In this document: positions 9,256 to 18,930 of the stretch, piece after piece
Position numbering within the stretch: the stretch's first letter is position 1
Layout of the letters: the number at the start of each line of letters is the position of its first letter
Assembly (NCBI GenBank): GCA_910584865.1
Contig: CAJUCE010000010.1
Coordinates: forward strand, 30,255 to 94,254
Origin: an uncultured Acetatifactor sp.
GTDB taxonomy: Bacteria; Bacillota; Clostridia; Lachnospirales; Lachnospiraceae
Direction: 5' to 3'
DNA length: 64,000 nt
Program-made: the position numbers and the translations under genes
The notes under the pieces: generated by a model
Told to the model about the DNA's origin: nothing
The model's database searches: none
What the model saw: only the letters and a program-made list of their open reading frames with translations

Positions 9256-11390
9256 AAATGGCAGAAAGGCTTTTACGGATGAAAAGGTTGTCAGGGAAGT
9301 TCATAACCGTTCTTCTGACGGCGGTGCTTCTGACCGGATGTGCCGGAGAGGAAGCTGTCGGGACGGGTGCGGAGACAGAGTCCATAGAACTGCATACACC
9401 TAAGAGAAGTATCATCAATACGGAACCGGTGATAAGGCGGAATCTATATGATGCCACGCTTTATGAAGGGGCGGTCTATCCCTATGTGGAAGAATATTCT
9501 TTTGAATCTCCTCAGAATTTCGGCTCCTATGCCGCGCTCCCGGGAGAGAAGGTGCAGGAAGGAGATGTTCTGGTAAGAGCCAATGGAGAGAGACTTGCTG
9601 GACAGATAGAAGAGCTGCAGGAAAAACTGGACGAATTGACGGAAGAATACGAGAAATTCAGGATTAAAACGGAAGAAGCCATTCAGGAGCAGGAAGGGGA
9701 GCTGGAATGGCTTTGGGGGATTGTGGACAATCTGAAGAATGATGTGCCGGCGGAATTCATTTTAGATGAAGAGGGAAAGCAGATCGAGAATCCGAATTAT
9801 CAGTCCTGGCAGGCGGATCTGAAGAAATGGGACGGCAATTACGGTCTTAAGGAGCAGGACATCAAAGTCAATCAGGAGGCGCTCCGCCAGAAGAAGGAAC
9901 TGTATGAGCTGGACTATAGCTATTATAACAGACAGCTTCAGGAATTGAAGGCCAAACGGCAGAAAGAGACCATCGTTTCCAAAATCTCCGGTGAAGTGGT
10001 GGGGATCGGCTGGTATACGGATGGTTCTTATGTGAGTGAGGGGACGACGGTGATAGCGGTAGCAGATCCGGAGCGTTTCTTTGTAAAATGTAATTATGTT
10101 CCATGGCGTCTGTTGGTGAATGCCGCAGATATGTATGCGTTGATCGGCGGAAAGCGTTATGAGGTTTCCTATCTGGAGAGCGATATCAGTACGACTACCT
10201 TTACTTTGCAGGACAGGGACAGTGAAGTGGAGATGGGCGACTATGTGATGCTGGTATTGATGGCGGATTACAGAGAACAGGTGCTGACGGTGCCCGGGGA
10301 TTCCGTATACGAAGACGGCAGCGGACAGATCGTGTACGTAGTGGAAGATAACAGGACCGTCCTCAGGGAAGTACAGACAGGAATGAGCGACGGAATCTAT
10401 ACGGAGATCGTGTCCGGTTTAGAAGAAGGGGAGCAGGTAGTCTCTCATTTCAGTGTAGCCGGCGGGAAGGAGGCTGTTCTGGAGAGGCAGGACAGGCAGA
10501 CCTCTTATACGGGCAACGGTTTTCTCTATTATCCCTTGGAAACCATGGTGGAAAATCCGGTAGAAAACGGAACGGTGTCGGCAGTGGAGCGATTGGTATC
10601 AGTAGGCGAATATGTGGAGAAGGGACAGGTCCTGCTCTCCGTCACGGTGAATGCGGACGAGGTGGAGACGGCAAAACGGGAGACGGGGCTGCGCAGAGCA
10701 AAGGAACGGCTGGCAGATCTGGAGGCGAAGGGCAGGGAGGCAGATGCCGAGGCCATCGCCGAGATGAAAGAGAAGATCGCTGAGCAGGAGAAGGCGTACG
10801 CAGAGATAAAAGCTGACAGCGCCGTTACGGAAATATGCGCTCCGGATGCCGGTTATGTACAATATTTGATTTATGTTTCCCCCGGGGATATCATAGAACA
10901 GGGAGAGAATGTTGCCTCTATTGCGGACGATCGGGCGGCATATATGGCATTGGATACCAGGAACAATAAAATATTGAATTACGGAGATGTATTGACGGTT
11001 AAATATATGGATCCTTCCGGCGTCCAACAGACCATGGAAGGCAGGATATTGACCATGGGGGCTTTGGGAAGCAGTGAAGATCTGCTGCCAGATATGATGC
11101 TGATGGAAGTGCCCGAGGAGGCAAGGGCGAATATGGAAATCATGAGAAACGGCAGCTTCGGACCGGAAATGACCATGTACATTGCCAGCGGGTATGTCAA
11201 TATAATGGAAAATGTGGTGATCGTGCCGGCGGAAGCGGTGACGGACAAGACGGAGACAAGGGGCTATGTGAATGTGGTGGGTGAGGACGGCTCCGTGACC
11301 AGAACTTCCTTTTTGTACGGACAGATGAATTCGGACTATTACTGGGTGATCGACGGTCTCACGGAAGGGATGAAGATATGCTGGGAATAA
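9252..11390 (+). CDS. Second, larger HlyD-like lipoprotein adaptor
   Basis: 712 residues. The lipobox is LLTGC after a hydrophobic signal. Two adaptor-like halves are visible: a barrel/lipoyl region and coiled coil at about residues 85-240, a beta domain to about 395, then a second lipoyl-like region (VSAVERLVSVGEYVEKGQVLLSV, about 435-460) with a Glu/Lys-rich coiled coil (about 475-520). It looks like two membrane-fusion modules in tandem. It overlaps both neighbours (4 and 13 bases), supporting one complex with the FtsX-type permease. Confidence 0.8.
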   Translation: MKMAERLLRMKRLSGKFITVLLTAVLLTGCAGEEAVGTGAETESIELHTPKRSIINTEPVIRRNLYDATLYEGAVYPYVEEYSFESPQNFGSYAALPGEKVQEGDVLVRANGERLAGQIEELQEKLDELTEEYEKFRIKTEEAIQEQEGELEWLWGIVDNLKNDVPAEFILDEEGKQIENPNYQSWQADLKKWDGNYGLKEQDIKVNQEALRQKKELYELDYSYYNRQLQELKAKRQKETIVSKISGEVVGIGWYTDGSYVSEGTTVIAVADPERFFVKCNYVPWRLLVNAADMYALIGGKRYEVSYLESDISTTTFTLQDRDSEVEMGDYVMLVLMADYREQVLTVPGDSVYEDGSGQIVYVVEDNRTVLREVQTGMSDGIYTEIVSGLEEGEQVVSHFSVAGGKEAVLERQDRQTSYTGNGFLYYPLETMVENPVENGTVSAVERLVSVGEYVEKGQVLLSVTVNADEVETAKRETGLRRAKERLADLEAKGREADAEAIAEMKEKIAEQEKAYAEIKADSAVTEICAPDAGYVQYLIYVSPGDIIEQGENVASIADDRAAYMALDTRNNKILNYGDVLTVKYMDPSGVQQTMEGRILTMGALGSSEDLLPDMMLMEVPEEARANMEIMRNGSFGPEMTMYIASGYVNIMENVVIVPAEAVTDKTETRGYVNVVGEDGSVTRTSFLYGQMNSDYYWVIDGLTEGMKICWE

Positions 11391-14227
11391 TGTTTCAGAA
11401 GCTTCTGTCAAAAAAGTGGATGTTTTTCTGCCTGCTTATGGGCAGTGCCCTTCTGGTGGCCACTGTGGTCAGCGTTCCCATGTATCGGGGGGCAGTTTTT
11501 GACAGAATGCTGCGGGATGAATTCAGGAATTACTACGCAAGTACCGGGGAGTGGCCTGCAAAGCTGGAAAAGCAGGCTACTTCGGAATGGAAGTCTCTGG
11601 ATCCGATTCTCCGGCTGGAAGAGTCCATGACGGATATCGAAATGCGCGTGGGTGTGAAGACCGTGGAAGAGGTTTCCTTTTACCGTTCATATAATACAGG
11701 GTATCTGGAATCCGGCAGGACGGATGCAGTGACTTCCAATCTTGGTCTGGCTTTTTTGTCGGATGCAGAGGAGCATATCAGTATCGTGAGCGGGGAGATG
11801 TATTCGGAAGACGGCCTGGCGGAGGACGGCGCAATCGAAGTCATCATGAATCAGGAATTTATGTTGAGCAAGAATCTGATGTTGGGCGATACGCTGACCA
11901 TGGTCATGCTTAAGGACGAAGAGGATAAATTGGTGCGGCTGGTCATAACAGGAGTCTATCGGACGGAACCGGATGCATACTACTGGGAAATCGGCACGGA
12001 TTATCTGGGAGAGGTTTTTCTGATGCAGGAGGATGTCTTCCGGAGATTTTTGATGCGGAAAATCGACGGCGTATACAGCGCTATTACGGCCGAGTGCTGT
12101 TATCTGTTTGATTATGAAGCGCTGGAAGTGGGACAGGTGACGCAGGTGGCTGACAGCATAGAGGAGAATCAATATGAGGGGGAGGTCTGTATCGAGCTGC
12201 TGGAGCGCTTTTTGGCGAAGCAGCCGCTGATCTCGATTACGCTTTTCATTCTCCAGATACCGGTGCTGGTATTGTTAATGGCTTTCCTGCTCATGGTCTC
12301 CAGGCAGATGTACGAGCTGGAGCAAAATGAAATCTCGGTGATCAAGAGCAGGGGCAGTTCGGGATTTCAGATATTCCGGCTGTATTTGTACCAAAATCTT
12401 TTTGTAGCGGGCGCGGGAGCCGCGATTGGAATTCCGCTGGGGTTTTTGTTTGTCCGGGGATTGGGATCGGCGAGCAATTTTCTGGAATTCGGTCTGCGCA
12501 GAAGGCTGGATGCAGTATTTGACGGTACGGCGGCGATGTATCTGGCGGCTGCGGTTGCGGCTACGGTGCTGATTATGACTCTGCCGGCTATAGGACACAG
12601 CAGAGTCTCCATCGTCCATCTGAAACAAAAGAATACGGTAGGGAAAAAGAGCTGGTGGGAGAAGTTTTTCCTGGACGTGCTCTGTCTGGCAGCAGGGATA
12701 TACGGATTCTATAATTACTCCCGCAATAAGGCCATACTGATGGAAAACGTGCTGACGGGAAAGCCGCTGGATGCGCTTCTATACATAAGCTCGGCGCTGT
12801 TTATCGTGGGAATGGGACTGCTGTATCTGCGCCTGCAGCCCCTCCTTGTGAAGCTGATCTATCTGGCCGGGAAACGTTTCTGGCATCCGTCCAGCCATGC
12901 TTCTTTTATGGAAAGTATGAAAAACGGCAGAAAACAGCAGTTTATTATGCTGTTTCTGATTCTCACCGTTGCCTTGGGAATATTTTATGCAACAGTGGCG
13001 CGGACCATATTGCAGAATGCCTGGAATAATGTAGATTATTTGGATGGGGTGGATGTGCGGATCAAGGAAGTGTGGGAGGACAATGCCGCGGTGGTTAAGA
13101 CCTATGCGGCTCATGGCGAAGAGCTGACCCCGCGTTACTATGAACCGGATTTCCTGAAATATGCCGGTTTGGATGCGGCCTCCTATACAAAGGTAATCTA
13201 TGATGATACAAGCGATGACACGCCTTCCGCCCATGCCTGGGTGAAGCTGGAGGATAAGACGGTGGATGTCACTCTGATGGGCATCGACACGAAGGAATTC
13301 GGCGAGAATACCTGGGTGGACAGGGCGCTTTTGGAGGAGCATTATTATACCTATCTGAACGCGCTGGCCGATGAACCGGAGGGGATTTTAATGTCCCGCA
13401 GCTTTCAGACGCAAAACGGATGTGAGATCGGAGACGAGATAGAATACTGCTATGTTTCCGTCATGGGGAACGATGACAGCGAGATTGTGATGCAGTATGA
13501 AATGAAGGGAAAGATCGTAGGGTTTGTGGATTACTGGCCGAAGTTCGAGCCTGCCTATGCGGCTATAGATTATTCCGGAGAGATGGTAACGGGGGTAAAT
13601 TATCTGGTGGTGGCCAATATGGCACAGCTGCAGAAAGCATTCGGAGAGATGACGGAGCCCTATGAGATCTGGATTACTTTAAAAGAGGGAATGGATTCCG
13701 GGGATGTGCGGGAATGGATTGTGAGTAACCAGGTTCGGGTGGCAAAGTATGTGAACAGGGCGGATGATCTGCGCCAGACGGTGGAGGATCCCATGCTTCA
13801 GGGGACCAACGGTGTGCTGACCATGAGCTTTCTGGTCATGATTCTGCTGTGTGCCGTGGGCTATCTGATTTATTGGGTGATGTCCATCCGTTCCAGAGAG
13901 TTGGTCTTCGGCACCCTCCGTGCCTTTGGTATGCATAAGGGTGAGCTGTTTCATATGCTGATTTTGGAGCAGATTTTCTCGGGCGCGTTGTCCGTGTTGG
14001 CCGGAATCGGGATCGGTAAGCTGGCATCCCGGATGTATGTGCCTATGCTGCAGATGGCCTATGCGGCGGCAAATCAGATATTGCCGCTGGAGCTGTATAC
14101 CAATGGGGAGGATTTGCTGCGGCTCTACGGTGCGTTGGCTCTAATGATGGTGATTTGTCTGCTCGTATTGATTTTGCTGGTATTTCGTCTGAATATGACG
14201 AAGGCGCTGAAGCTGGGAGAAGAGTAG
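11378..14227 (+). CDS. FtsX/MacB-type ABC transporter permease
   Basis: 949 residues. An N-terminal membrane helix (MFFCLLMGSALLVATVVSVPM) is followed by an extracytoplasmic domain, then clusters of membrane segments at about residues 290-420, 425-480, 520-545 and four C-terminal ones near 815-945. This duplicated FtsX layout is typical of large Firmicutes permeases that work with a LolD-like ATPase. It lies between two adaptors and two ATPases in one tightly packed operon. It probably transports or mechanically extrudes a peptide or lipid-like substrate, which the sequence does not identify. Confidence 0.85.
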   Translation: MLGIMFQKLLSKKWMFFCLLMGSALLVATVVSVPMYRGAVFDRMLRDEFRNYYASTGEWPAKLEKQATSEWKSLDPILRLEESMTDIEMRVGVKTVEEVSFYRSYNTGYLESGRTDAVTSNLGLAFLSDAEEHISIVSGEMYSEDGLAEDGAIEVIMNQEFMLSKNLMLGDTLTMVMLKDEEDKLVRLVITGVYRTEPDAYYWEIGTDYLGEVFLMQEDVFRRFLMRKIDGVYSAITAECCYLFDYEALEVGQVTQVADSIEENQYEGEVCIELLERFLAKQPLISITLFILQIPVLVLLMAFLLMVSRQMYELEQNEISVIKSRGSSGFQIFRLYLYQNLFVAGAGAAIGIPLGFLFVRGLGSASNFLEFGLRRRLDAVFDGTAAMYLAAAVAATVLIMTLPAIGHSRVSIVHLKQKNTVGKKSWWEKFFLDVLCLAAGIYGFYNYSRNKAILMENVLTGKPLDALLYISSALFIVGMGLLYLRLQPLLVKLIYLAGKRFWHPSSHASFMESMKNGRKQQFIMLFLILTVALGIFYATVARTILQNAWNNVDYLDGVDVRIKEVWEDNAAVVKTYAAHGEELTPRYYEPDFLKYAGLDAASYTKVIYDDTSDDTPSAHAWVKLEDKTVDVTLMGIDTKEFGENTWVDRALLEEHYYTYLNALADEPEGILMSRSFQTQNGCEIGDEIEYCYVSVMGNDDSEIVMQYEMKGKIVGFVDYWPKFEPAYAAIDYSGEMVTGVNYLVVANMAQLQKAFGEMTEPYEIWITLKEGMDSGDVREWIVSNQVRVAKYVNRADDLRQTVEDPMLQGTNGVLTMSFLVMILLCAVGYLIYWVMSIRSRELVFGTLRAFGMHKGELFHMLILEQIFSGALSVLAGIGIGKLASRMYVPMLQMAYAAANQILPLELYTNGEDLLRLYGALALMMVICLLVLILLVFRLNMTKALKLGEE

Positions 14228-14305
14228 GCGGTGCATTGGGGCAGGAAAAGCTCCCTTCAAATTCTGATTGGTATGCCCGTGGAAGGAGGACATAGGGGTA
14301 TAAAT

Positions 14306-15244
14306 ATGAATAGGAAAACGAAAAAAATGAGTTCCATGAAGAGAGAATTTTCCATGAAAAAAGGATCTTCCGCAGAAGAGGGCGATTCCATGGAAAAAGG
14401 ACCTTCCACGGAAGAGGTGCCTTCCATGGAAAAAGGACAGTCCATAGAAGAGGTATACTCCGGAAAAACTGTCATCAGAGCGCAGAATATCAACCGAATC
14501 TTCCCCGTGGCGGGCGGCAGTTTCCAGGCGCTTCGGGATATCACCCTGGAGATTCCCAAGGGGCATTTGACGATATTGCGGGGACGTTCCGGTTCCGGCA
14601 AGACGACGCTGCTCAATATCTTAGGATTGTTGGATCAACCTACTTCCGGGCAGGTGTACATAGACGGGCAGGATGTGGGGAGGTTGTCGGAGTATGCCAG
14701 AGAGGAGCTGCGCAGGAAGCAGATGGGATTTGTGTTTCAGTCGGTTTCCCTGCTGCCTGCCATGAATGTGTTTCAGAATGTGGAATTCTCCATACGCATG
14801 GCAGGAATCCGCTCCGGGCGCAAGGAACGGGCGGAGGAGTGCCTGCGCATGGTGGGGCTGGGCGGGCGGCTGCGGCATATGCCTTCGGAGCTCTCCGGCG
14901 GAGAACAGCAGAGAGTGGCCATTGCCAGAGCCATGGCGCACAGACCCAGGATTATCTTTGCGGATGAGCCCACCGCGGAACTGGACAGTGCCATGGGGGC
15001 AGAGGTGGCAAGGTTATTTAAGGAAATGTGCGAGAAGGAGAAGGTTACCATCGTTATGACCACCCATGATGTGGGATTGATGGGGGCAGGAGATACGGTG
15101 CTGGAACTTGAAAGCGGGTGTCTGAAGGAAGGCGGTTCGGCAATGGAAGAGAGGCATTCCATGGAAGAGGGGCATTCTATGGAAGAGAGGCATTCCATGG
15201 AAGAGGGAAGTTCCAAGGCAGAGATTCCTTCCAGAGAGGGTTGA
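14306..15244 (+). CDS. ABC transporter ATPase (LolD/MacB type) with repeat tails at both ends
   Basis: 312 residues from ATG 14306 (AGGGG 7 bases upstream). The central domain (about residues 55-270) has Walker A GRSGSGKTT, the Q-loop region FVFQSVSLLP, signature LSGGEQQRVAIARA, Walker B RIIFADEP, D-loop ELDS and switch His TTHD. Unusually, both ends carry low-complexity hexapeptide repeats of the type S-M-E-x-G-x: about residues 10-50 and the last 35 residues (MEERHSMEEGHSMEER). Normal LolD-like ATPases are about 225-230 residues, so the tails add about 80. Fourth gene of the exporter operon. Confidence 0.88.
   Translation: MNRKTKKMSSMKREFSMKKGSSAEEGDSMEKGPSTEEVPSMEKGQSIEEVYSGKTVIRAQNINRIFPVAGGSFQALRDITLEIPKGHLTILRGRSGSGKTTLLNILGLLDQPTSGQVYIDGQDVGRLSEYAREELRRKQMGFVFQSVSLLPAMNVFQNVEFSIRMAGIRSGRKERAEECLRMVGLGGRLRHMPSELSGGEQQRVAIARAMAHRPRIIFADEPTAELDSAMGAEVARLFKEMCEKEKVTIVMTTHDVGLMGAGDTVLELESGCLKEGGSAMEERHSMEEGHSMEERHSMEEGSSKAEIPSREG
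15143..15214 (+). repeat. Four tandem 18-bp repeats in the ATPase C-terminal tail
   Basis: Four adjacent copies of ATGGAAGAGAGGCATTCC with few mismatches (15143, 15161, 15179, 15197) encode MEERHS or MEEGHS. Related, more diverged 18/36-bp units encode the N-terminal tail near 14330-14455. Confidence 0.8.
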
Positions 15245-15269
15245 GGACACACCGGCAGGAGGCGAAACG

Positions 15270-15815
15270 ATGGCAGAGGCTATGATTCAGGCGGACGGCC
15301 TGGTTAAGATTTATAAATCAAAACAGACGGAGGTACTGGCGCTGCAGGGACTGGATCTGACGGTGGAGGAAGGGGAGCTGACGGCTGTCATCGGGAACAG
15401 CGGCAGCGGTAAATCGACCTTTTTGAATATGATCGGCGGTCTGGACAAACCCAGTGCGGGCTCTCTGGTAGTGGGAGGAAAGAATCTTTTTACCATATCA
15501 GAGAAAGAGCTGGTGCGGTATAAAAGGGATACGGTAGGATTCGTATGGCAGAATAATGCCCGGAATCTCCTGCCCTATTTGTCCGTACTGGAGAATGTGA
15601 TGCTGCCCATGGGACTGGCCGGCGGAAGAAAAAAGCGAGAGAGAGCCCAGGTTCTTCTGGAGATGGTAGGGATGGCAGCCAGGAAAAGAAGCCGGCTGAA
15701 CATGTTGTCCGGGGGAGAACAGCAGAGAGTAGCCATTGCCATTGCGCTGGCCAATTCCCCGAAATTGCTTTTGGCGGACGAGCCCACGGGCACTGTTAAG
15801 TTGGTACAACTATGA
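15270..15815 (+). pseudogene. ABC transporter ATPase truncated by prophage integration
   Basis: 181 residues. Walker A (GNSGSGKST), Q-loop (GFVWQNNARNLLP), signature (LSGGEQQRVAIAIA) and Walker B (LLLADEPTG) are intact. The protein then leaves the family pattern (expected ALDS) and ends in TVKLVQL before a TGA. The D-loop, switch histidine and about 45 C-terminal residues are missing, so ATP hydrolysis should be lost. The break coincides with the start of phage sequence and the serine recombinase stop codon abuts this stop. The rest of the gene should lie beyond the right prophage end. Confidence 0.9.
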
Positions 15816-15818
15816 TCA
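15785..15818. other. Putative attL
   Basis: The host ATPase codon pattern is lost just after CCCACGGGC (15783-15791). On the phage side lies a short inverted repeat, AGTTG-GTA-CAACT (15799-15811), directly before the recombinase stop codon. Serine integrases typically sit next to their attachment site. The exact crossover dinucleotide cannot be fixed without attR. Confidence 0.6.
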
Positions 15819-17186
15819 CAAAAAAGAAATGCCCGTGACGTGCTGGTCATTGTCCATTCTGATTTCGGAGATCACGGAGCGCCAGAGGGTCCGCTTTTCT
15901 TCCCGTTCCAGGCCGTCATAGATGGTTTTGAAATCCTGGGAAAGAAGGTTCTCTATTGCCGCAAAGTCTGGGCGCTGATCTGCGGCGGGTTCCGGCTTTT
16001 CTTCCAGCATGGCGTTATATTTGTCATAGTCCCGTTTGTATTCCTCTATGTCGATTAGATCATTGACATATAAATCCTTAAGCCTGGACAGCTTCCGGCG
16101 GACAGCGGCCCGGTCAACGGAGGCGGCAGCCTTCCGGCGCTTTTCTTCCTGCACTTCCCACGCCAGGCGGTATTTTTCCAGTTCTTCCCCCAGGTGGTCA
16201 AAAAGCCACTTTTCCACCACGTCTTCCCGTATAAACTTGTTATGAGAGCAACGCCCACGCTGAAAATATTGATTACAACGATAATAATAATAGCCTTTTG
16301 TGAAGGCACCCACTAATTTGTGGCGGCATTCCTCACAGACAAGCAGGGACGTGAAAAGGAATACCCGGCCAGTGGGGGTGCTTTTCGCATTGTTCCCCAG
16401 AAGTTTCTGGACCCGTTCAAATTGCGCCGGGCTGATCACGGCTTCACAGAAATTTTCATTGTACCTGCCGTTTTTGTCGTATACGCCAATGGCCAGTTTG
16501 TCCCGCAGCATACGGCGGAAAGTGGCGTCACACCAGTTCACCCCATAGGTTTCCCGGATATACTTCACGGTGGCCCGCTGGGAGATCGTGGCCTCAAAAT
16601 GGTTGAAGGCGTCCTGCAATATGGCTGCCTTTTCCGGGATAACCTCAAAACGTTTCTGGTCATTCACCCGGAGCCAGAAGGGGCAGGACCCGGAAACCAC
16701 GGTGCCATGGTTGATTTTGCTGTCAAACACAACGGCAATTCTTTCCCCGTCCAGATCGGCTTCATTCTGGGCAATGGATAACCGCAGGTTAATGTATAAC
16801 CGCCCGCTGGCGGTGGTGGTGTCGTATCCTTCCCCGTCATCAATGGTTTTCCAGCCGCAGGCGTGGGCTTCCAGCACTTCCATGACCTTGTAATAGTCCG
16901 CCACGGAACGGAACCAGCGGTCAAGGCGGCAGAACAGCAGGAGATCAACGCCGTCCCGCTTGACTAAATCCATCATGCGGAGAAATTCCGTTCTTTTGTG
17001 AATGTTCTTCCTGGCTGTCTTTGCGGCGTCAACGAAGACCCCCACGATCACCCAGCCCCGTTCCCGTGCGTATGCTTCCAGCCGTTCCTGCTGGGCTTCC
17101 AGGGACAGCCCCTTGATTTTTTGTTCTTCTCCCGATACCCGGATATATAAAGCCACACGAAGGGCGGTATTTTCAGCTTTTTTCAT
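15816..17186 (-). CDS. Large serine recombinase (phage integrase)
   Basis: 456 residues from ATG at 17184-17186, which has AAAGGTGAT upstream; an upstream in-frame start would add a non-homologous leader. The resolvase domain begins VALYIRVSGEEQ with the nucleophile Ser18 and includes the Arg-rich LLLFCRLDRWFRS. A recombinase domain and a zinc-ribbon domain (CEECRHKL ... CNQYFQRGRC) follow, then a coiled-coil region. It catalyses attP/attB integration; excision would need a directionality factor, not identified here. Leftward transcription and the position at attL are typical. Confidence 0.93.
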   Translation of the reverse strand: MKKAENTALRVALYIRVSGEEQKIKGLSLEAQQERLEAYARERGWVIVGVFVDAAKTARKNIHKRTEFLRMMDLVKRDGVDLLLFCRLDRWFRSVADYYKVMEVLEAHACGWKTIDDGEGYDTTTASGRLYINLRLSIAQNEADLDGERIAVVFDSKINHGTVVSGSCPFWLRVNDQKRFEVIPEKAAILQDAFNHFEATISQRATVKYIRETYGVNWCDATFRRMLRDKLAIGVYDKNGRYNENFCEAVISPAQFERVQKLLGNNAKSTPTGRVFLFTSLLVCEECRHKLVGAFTKGYYYYRCNQYFQRGRCSHNKFIREDVVEKWLFDHLGEELEKYRLAWEVQEEKRRKAAASVDRAAVRRKLSRLKDLYVNDLIDIEEYKRDYDKYNAMLEEKPEPAADQRPDFAAIENLLSQDFKTIYDGLEREEKRTLWRSVISEIRMDNDQHVTGISFL

Positions 17187-17218
17187 AATATCACCTTTTG
17201 ATTGCCTGTCATTTCCCG

Positions 17219-17242
17219 CCCCTATGTGGTATACTATAGGGG
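17219..17242 (-). promoter_or_regulatory. Inverted repeat upstream of the recombinase
   Basis: CCCCTAT (17219-17225) and ATAGGGG (17236-17242) are perfect inverted arms around a 10-bp spacer, which contains a TATACT-like hexamer. It lies 33 bases before the recombinase start and may be an operator over its promoter. The function is inferred. Confidence 0.45.
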
Positions 17243-17319
17243 CAGTGGTATGTTGTATCTGGTAGATCATATATTTCTGCACCGTCCGGGAGTGTTCGCA
17301 GCACCCCCGGACATTTTTA

Positions 17320-17748
17320 TTACAGGTTGATGGTTTTGTTTCCATAGCCACCAGGGAAAAAATAGAATGCTTCCCCGTTTTCCCATTGCCCTGTTATGCT
17401 GTCAACGAAAGAACATTCAAAATTCTTGACCAGATAGTCTTTGCTTTTGTGAAGCCGGACCCGTGCCGCCCATGCCTGGGTGATCTGATCGCAGAACCAG
17501 GCTTTTTCTTCCGGCGGCAGCGTGTCGGCGTGGTACAGTTCTTGCCAGCGCCGGGAAGCGTGAAAGTATTCTATAATCAGATCGGCGTTTTCATAGTGGG
17601 GCAGGGGAGCCGGGGAAGTCTGCCCTATTGGTTCCGCTTCCGATTGGAGCGCCGGGCAGGGAAGCGGATACCCGTTTCCCAGGGACCGGCAGAAGCCGCC
17701 CAGGAGTTCCCCAAAGTCATTGTCATTTAAGGTTAGTCTAATAATCAT
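17320..17748 (-). CDS. Hypothetical phage protein
   Basis: 142 residues, starting MIIRLTLNDNDFGELLGGF. It is acidic and aromatic-rich, with no membrane segment and no motif I recognise. It is the last gene of the leftward lysogeny cluster before the recombinase. A hairpin with GTCCGGG/CCCGGAC arms (about 17286-17312) lies between them. The phage assignment comes from position only. Confidence 0.55.
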   Translation of the reverse strand: MIIRLTLNDNDFGELLGGFCRSLGNGYPLPCPALQSEAEPIGQTSPAPLPHYENADLIIEYFHASRRWQELYHADTLPPEEKAWFCDQITQAWAARVRLHKSKDYLVKNFECSFVDSITGQWENGEAFYFFPGGYGNKTINL

Positions 17749-17770
17749 GGTATTTTCCTTCCTGTAGAGA

Positions 17771-18124
17771 TCATTTCAACAGTTCCGAGAGGCCCAGGCG
17801 GGAAAAGCTGATCTGGTCCCGGAGAAAGCCCGAAAACCATTCTTCCGCCAGGGCCAGGGCAGCAGGCGGCGAAAGTTTGGTGCTAAAGGACGCCACCCGC
17901 TGGGCCTGACACGTCTTGTTTTCTTTGCAGCTGTCTTCCTTCCACACCATTATGGAGAGGAACAGGCCATATTTGCGCCCGCCGTCCGTCTGGTACAGGT
18001 ACAGAACAATATAATTGCCTATAGCGGCCCTGTAGATCGCAGTGGTGGTGTAGTTCCCGGCAGGCGTCTTTTGGAAAGAGTTTTCCGCCGTGCGGGTTTT
18101 CCAGTCATAACGTAAATTGTCCAT
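17771..18124 (-). CDS. Hypothetical phage protein
   Basis: 117 residues (MDNLRYDWKTRTAENSF...). No signal peptide, repeat or catalytic motif is recognised; a central Tyr-rich stretch (YTTTAIYRAAIGNYIVLYLY) may be a beta sheet. It lies 22 bases upstream of its leftward neighbour and 20 bases after the SWIM gene, probably in one leftward operon. Confidence 0.55.
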   Translation of the reverse strand: MDNLRYDWKTRTAENSFQKTPAGNYTTTAIYRAAIGNYIVLYLYQTDGGRKYGLFLSIMVWKEDSCKENKTCQAQRVASFSTKLSPPAALALAEEWFSGFLRDQISFSRLGLSELLK

Positions 18125-18144
18125 AATACCCCCTTTGCAATATG

Positions 18145-18828
18145 TTACATATTCTCTTTACCGTTGGAAATGGGAATATCAAGACAAAAACCACGTTGCC
18201 GCAAGTAAGCCGTTATTTCGTCATTGGGCAGAGGTTCATATTCCATTTCACAGCCATTAAAAACAGTTGGTTTTCTGAATTTTCTTGAAAAGTACCATGA
18301 TAAATTTCGCTTATCTTTCAAAAAGTCGTCAATCAAAATAACGGTTTTAAATTTAGGGGTTTCTTTGTCTGGGTATTCATTTAGTATCCCGTCATTTATA
18401 AGCACGTCCATTTCTGGATTTTTCTTTCTCTTGTACGGAATACACTTATCTTTTGTTGAATGAAAATGCCATAAAAATTCTTCCTGTACAGCTTCCGGGT
18501 ATTTTTCTATAATGTCAACGGCTTGTTTCCAGGTATACCCGCCTTTAGAGTATGCAGAAACGGTGCCAGACAAAAGCCCCAACTCAAAAGCAAGCCTGTA
18601 CATGTGCTTACAGGGCAAAGAGCGCCGAGTAAAATCAGTACATGTACAACTATCAAGTTGAGTATCATATTTTCCACGTATGCTGTGAAAAGTGGCACAG
18701 CAATTATTTTTATCAAGAGCAGATGGCGTGCAGGAAGCAGATTTCCCATTTTCAATTCTTTTTTGCTGATCTGATGTCATATGTACATTTGCCGCCCATG
18801 CGGCAGTCCAGATATTATTTGCATTCAT
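18145..18828 (-). CDS. SWIM zinc-finger protein
   Basis: 227 residues. A SWIM motif, CxCx(n)CxH, is visible at about residues 58-76 (SCTCTDFTRRSLPCKHMYRLAFELGLL region). The first 40 residues carry Cys and His, and the C-terminal half (KFKTVILIDDFLKDKR) is uncharacterised. AGGGGG precedes the ATG at 18826-18828. SWIM domains bind DNA or protein partners; a role in lysogeny or superinfection control is possible but not shown. Confidence 0.75.
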   Translation of the reverse strand: MNANNIWTAAWAANVHMTSDQQKRIENGKSASCTPSALDKNNCCATFHSIRGKYDTQLDSCTCTDFTRRSLPCKHMYRLAFELGLLSGTVSAYSKGGYTWKQAVDIIEKYPEAVQEEFLWHFHSTKDKCIPYKRKKNPEMDVLINDGILNEYPDKETPKFKTVILIDDFLKDKRNLSWYFSRKFRKPTVFNGCEMEYEPLPNDEITAYLRQRGFCLDIPISNGKENM

Positions 18829-18930
18829 ATAAAGCCCCCTTAATTTGTGTCTGATGTACGTCCCCCAGGAAAAATTTAAAATTATAGTGCTACTACGAAG
18901 TAAAACACTGAAAAGAAAGGGGGAAGTACA

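Noticed and set aside
15143..15214. CRISPR-like short tandem repeats
   Set aside because: The units are contiguous, in frame within an ATPase gene, and lack spacers.
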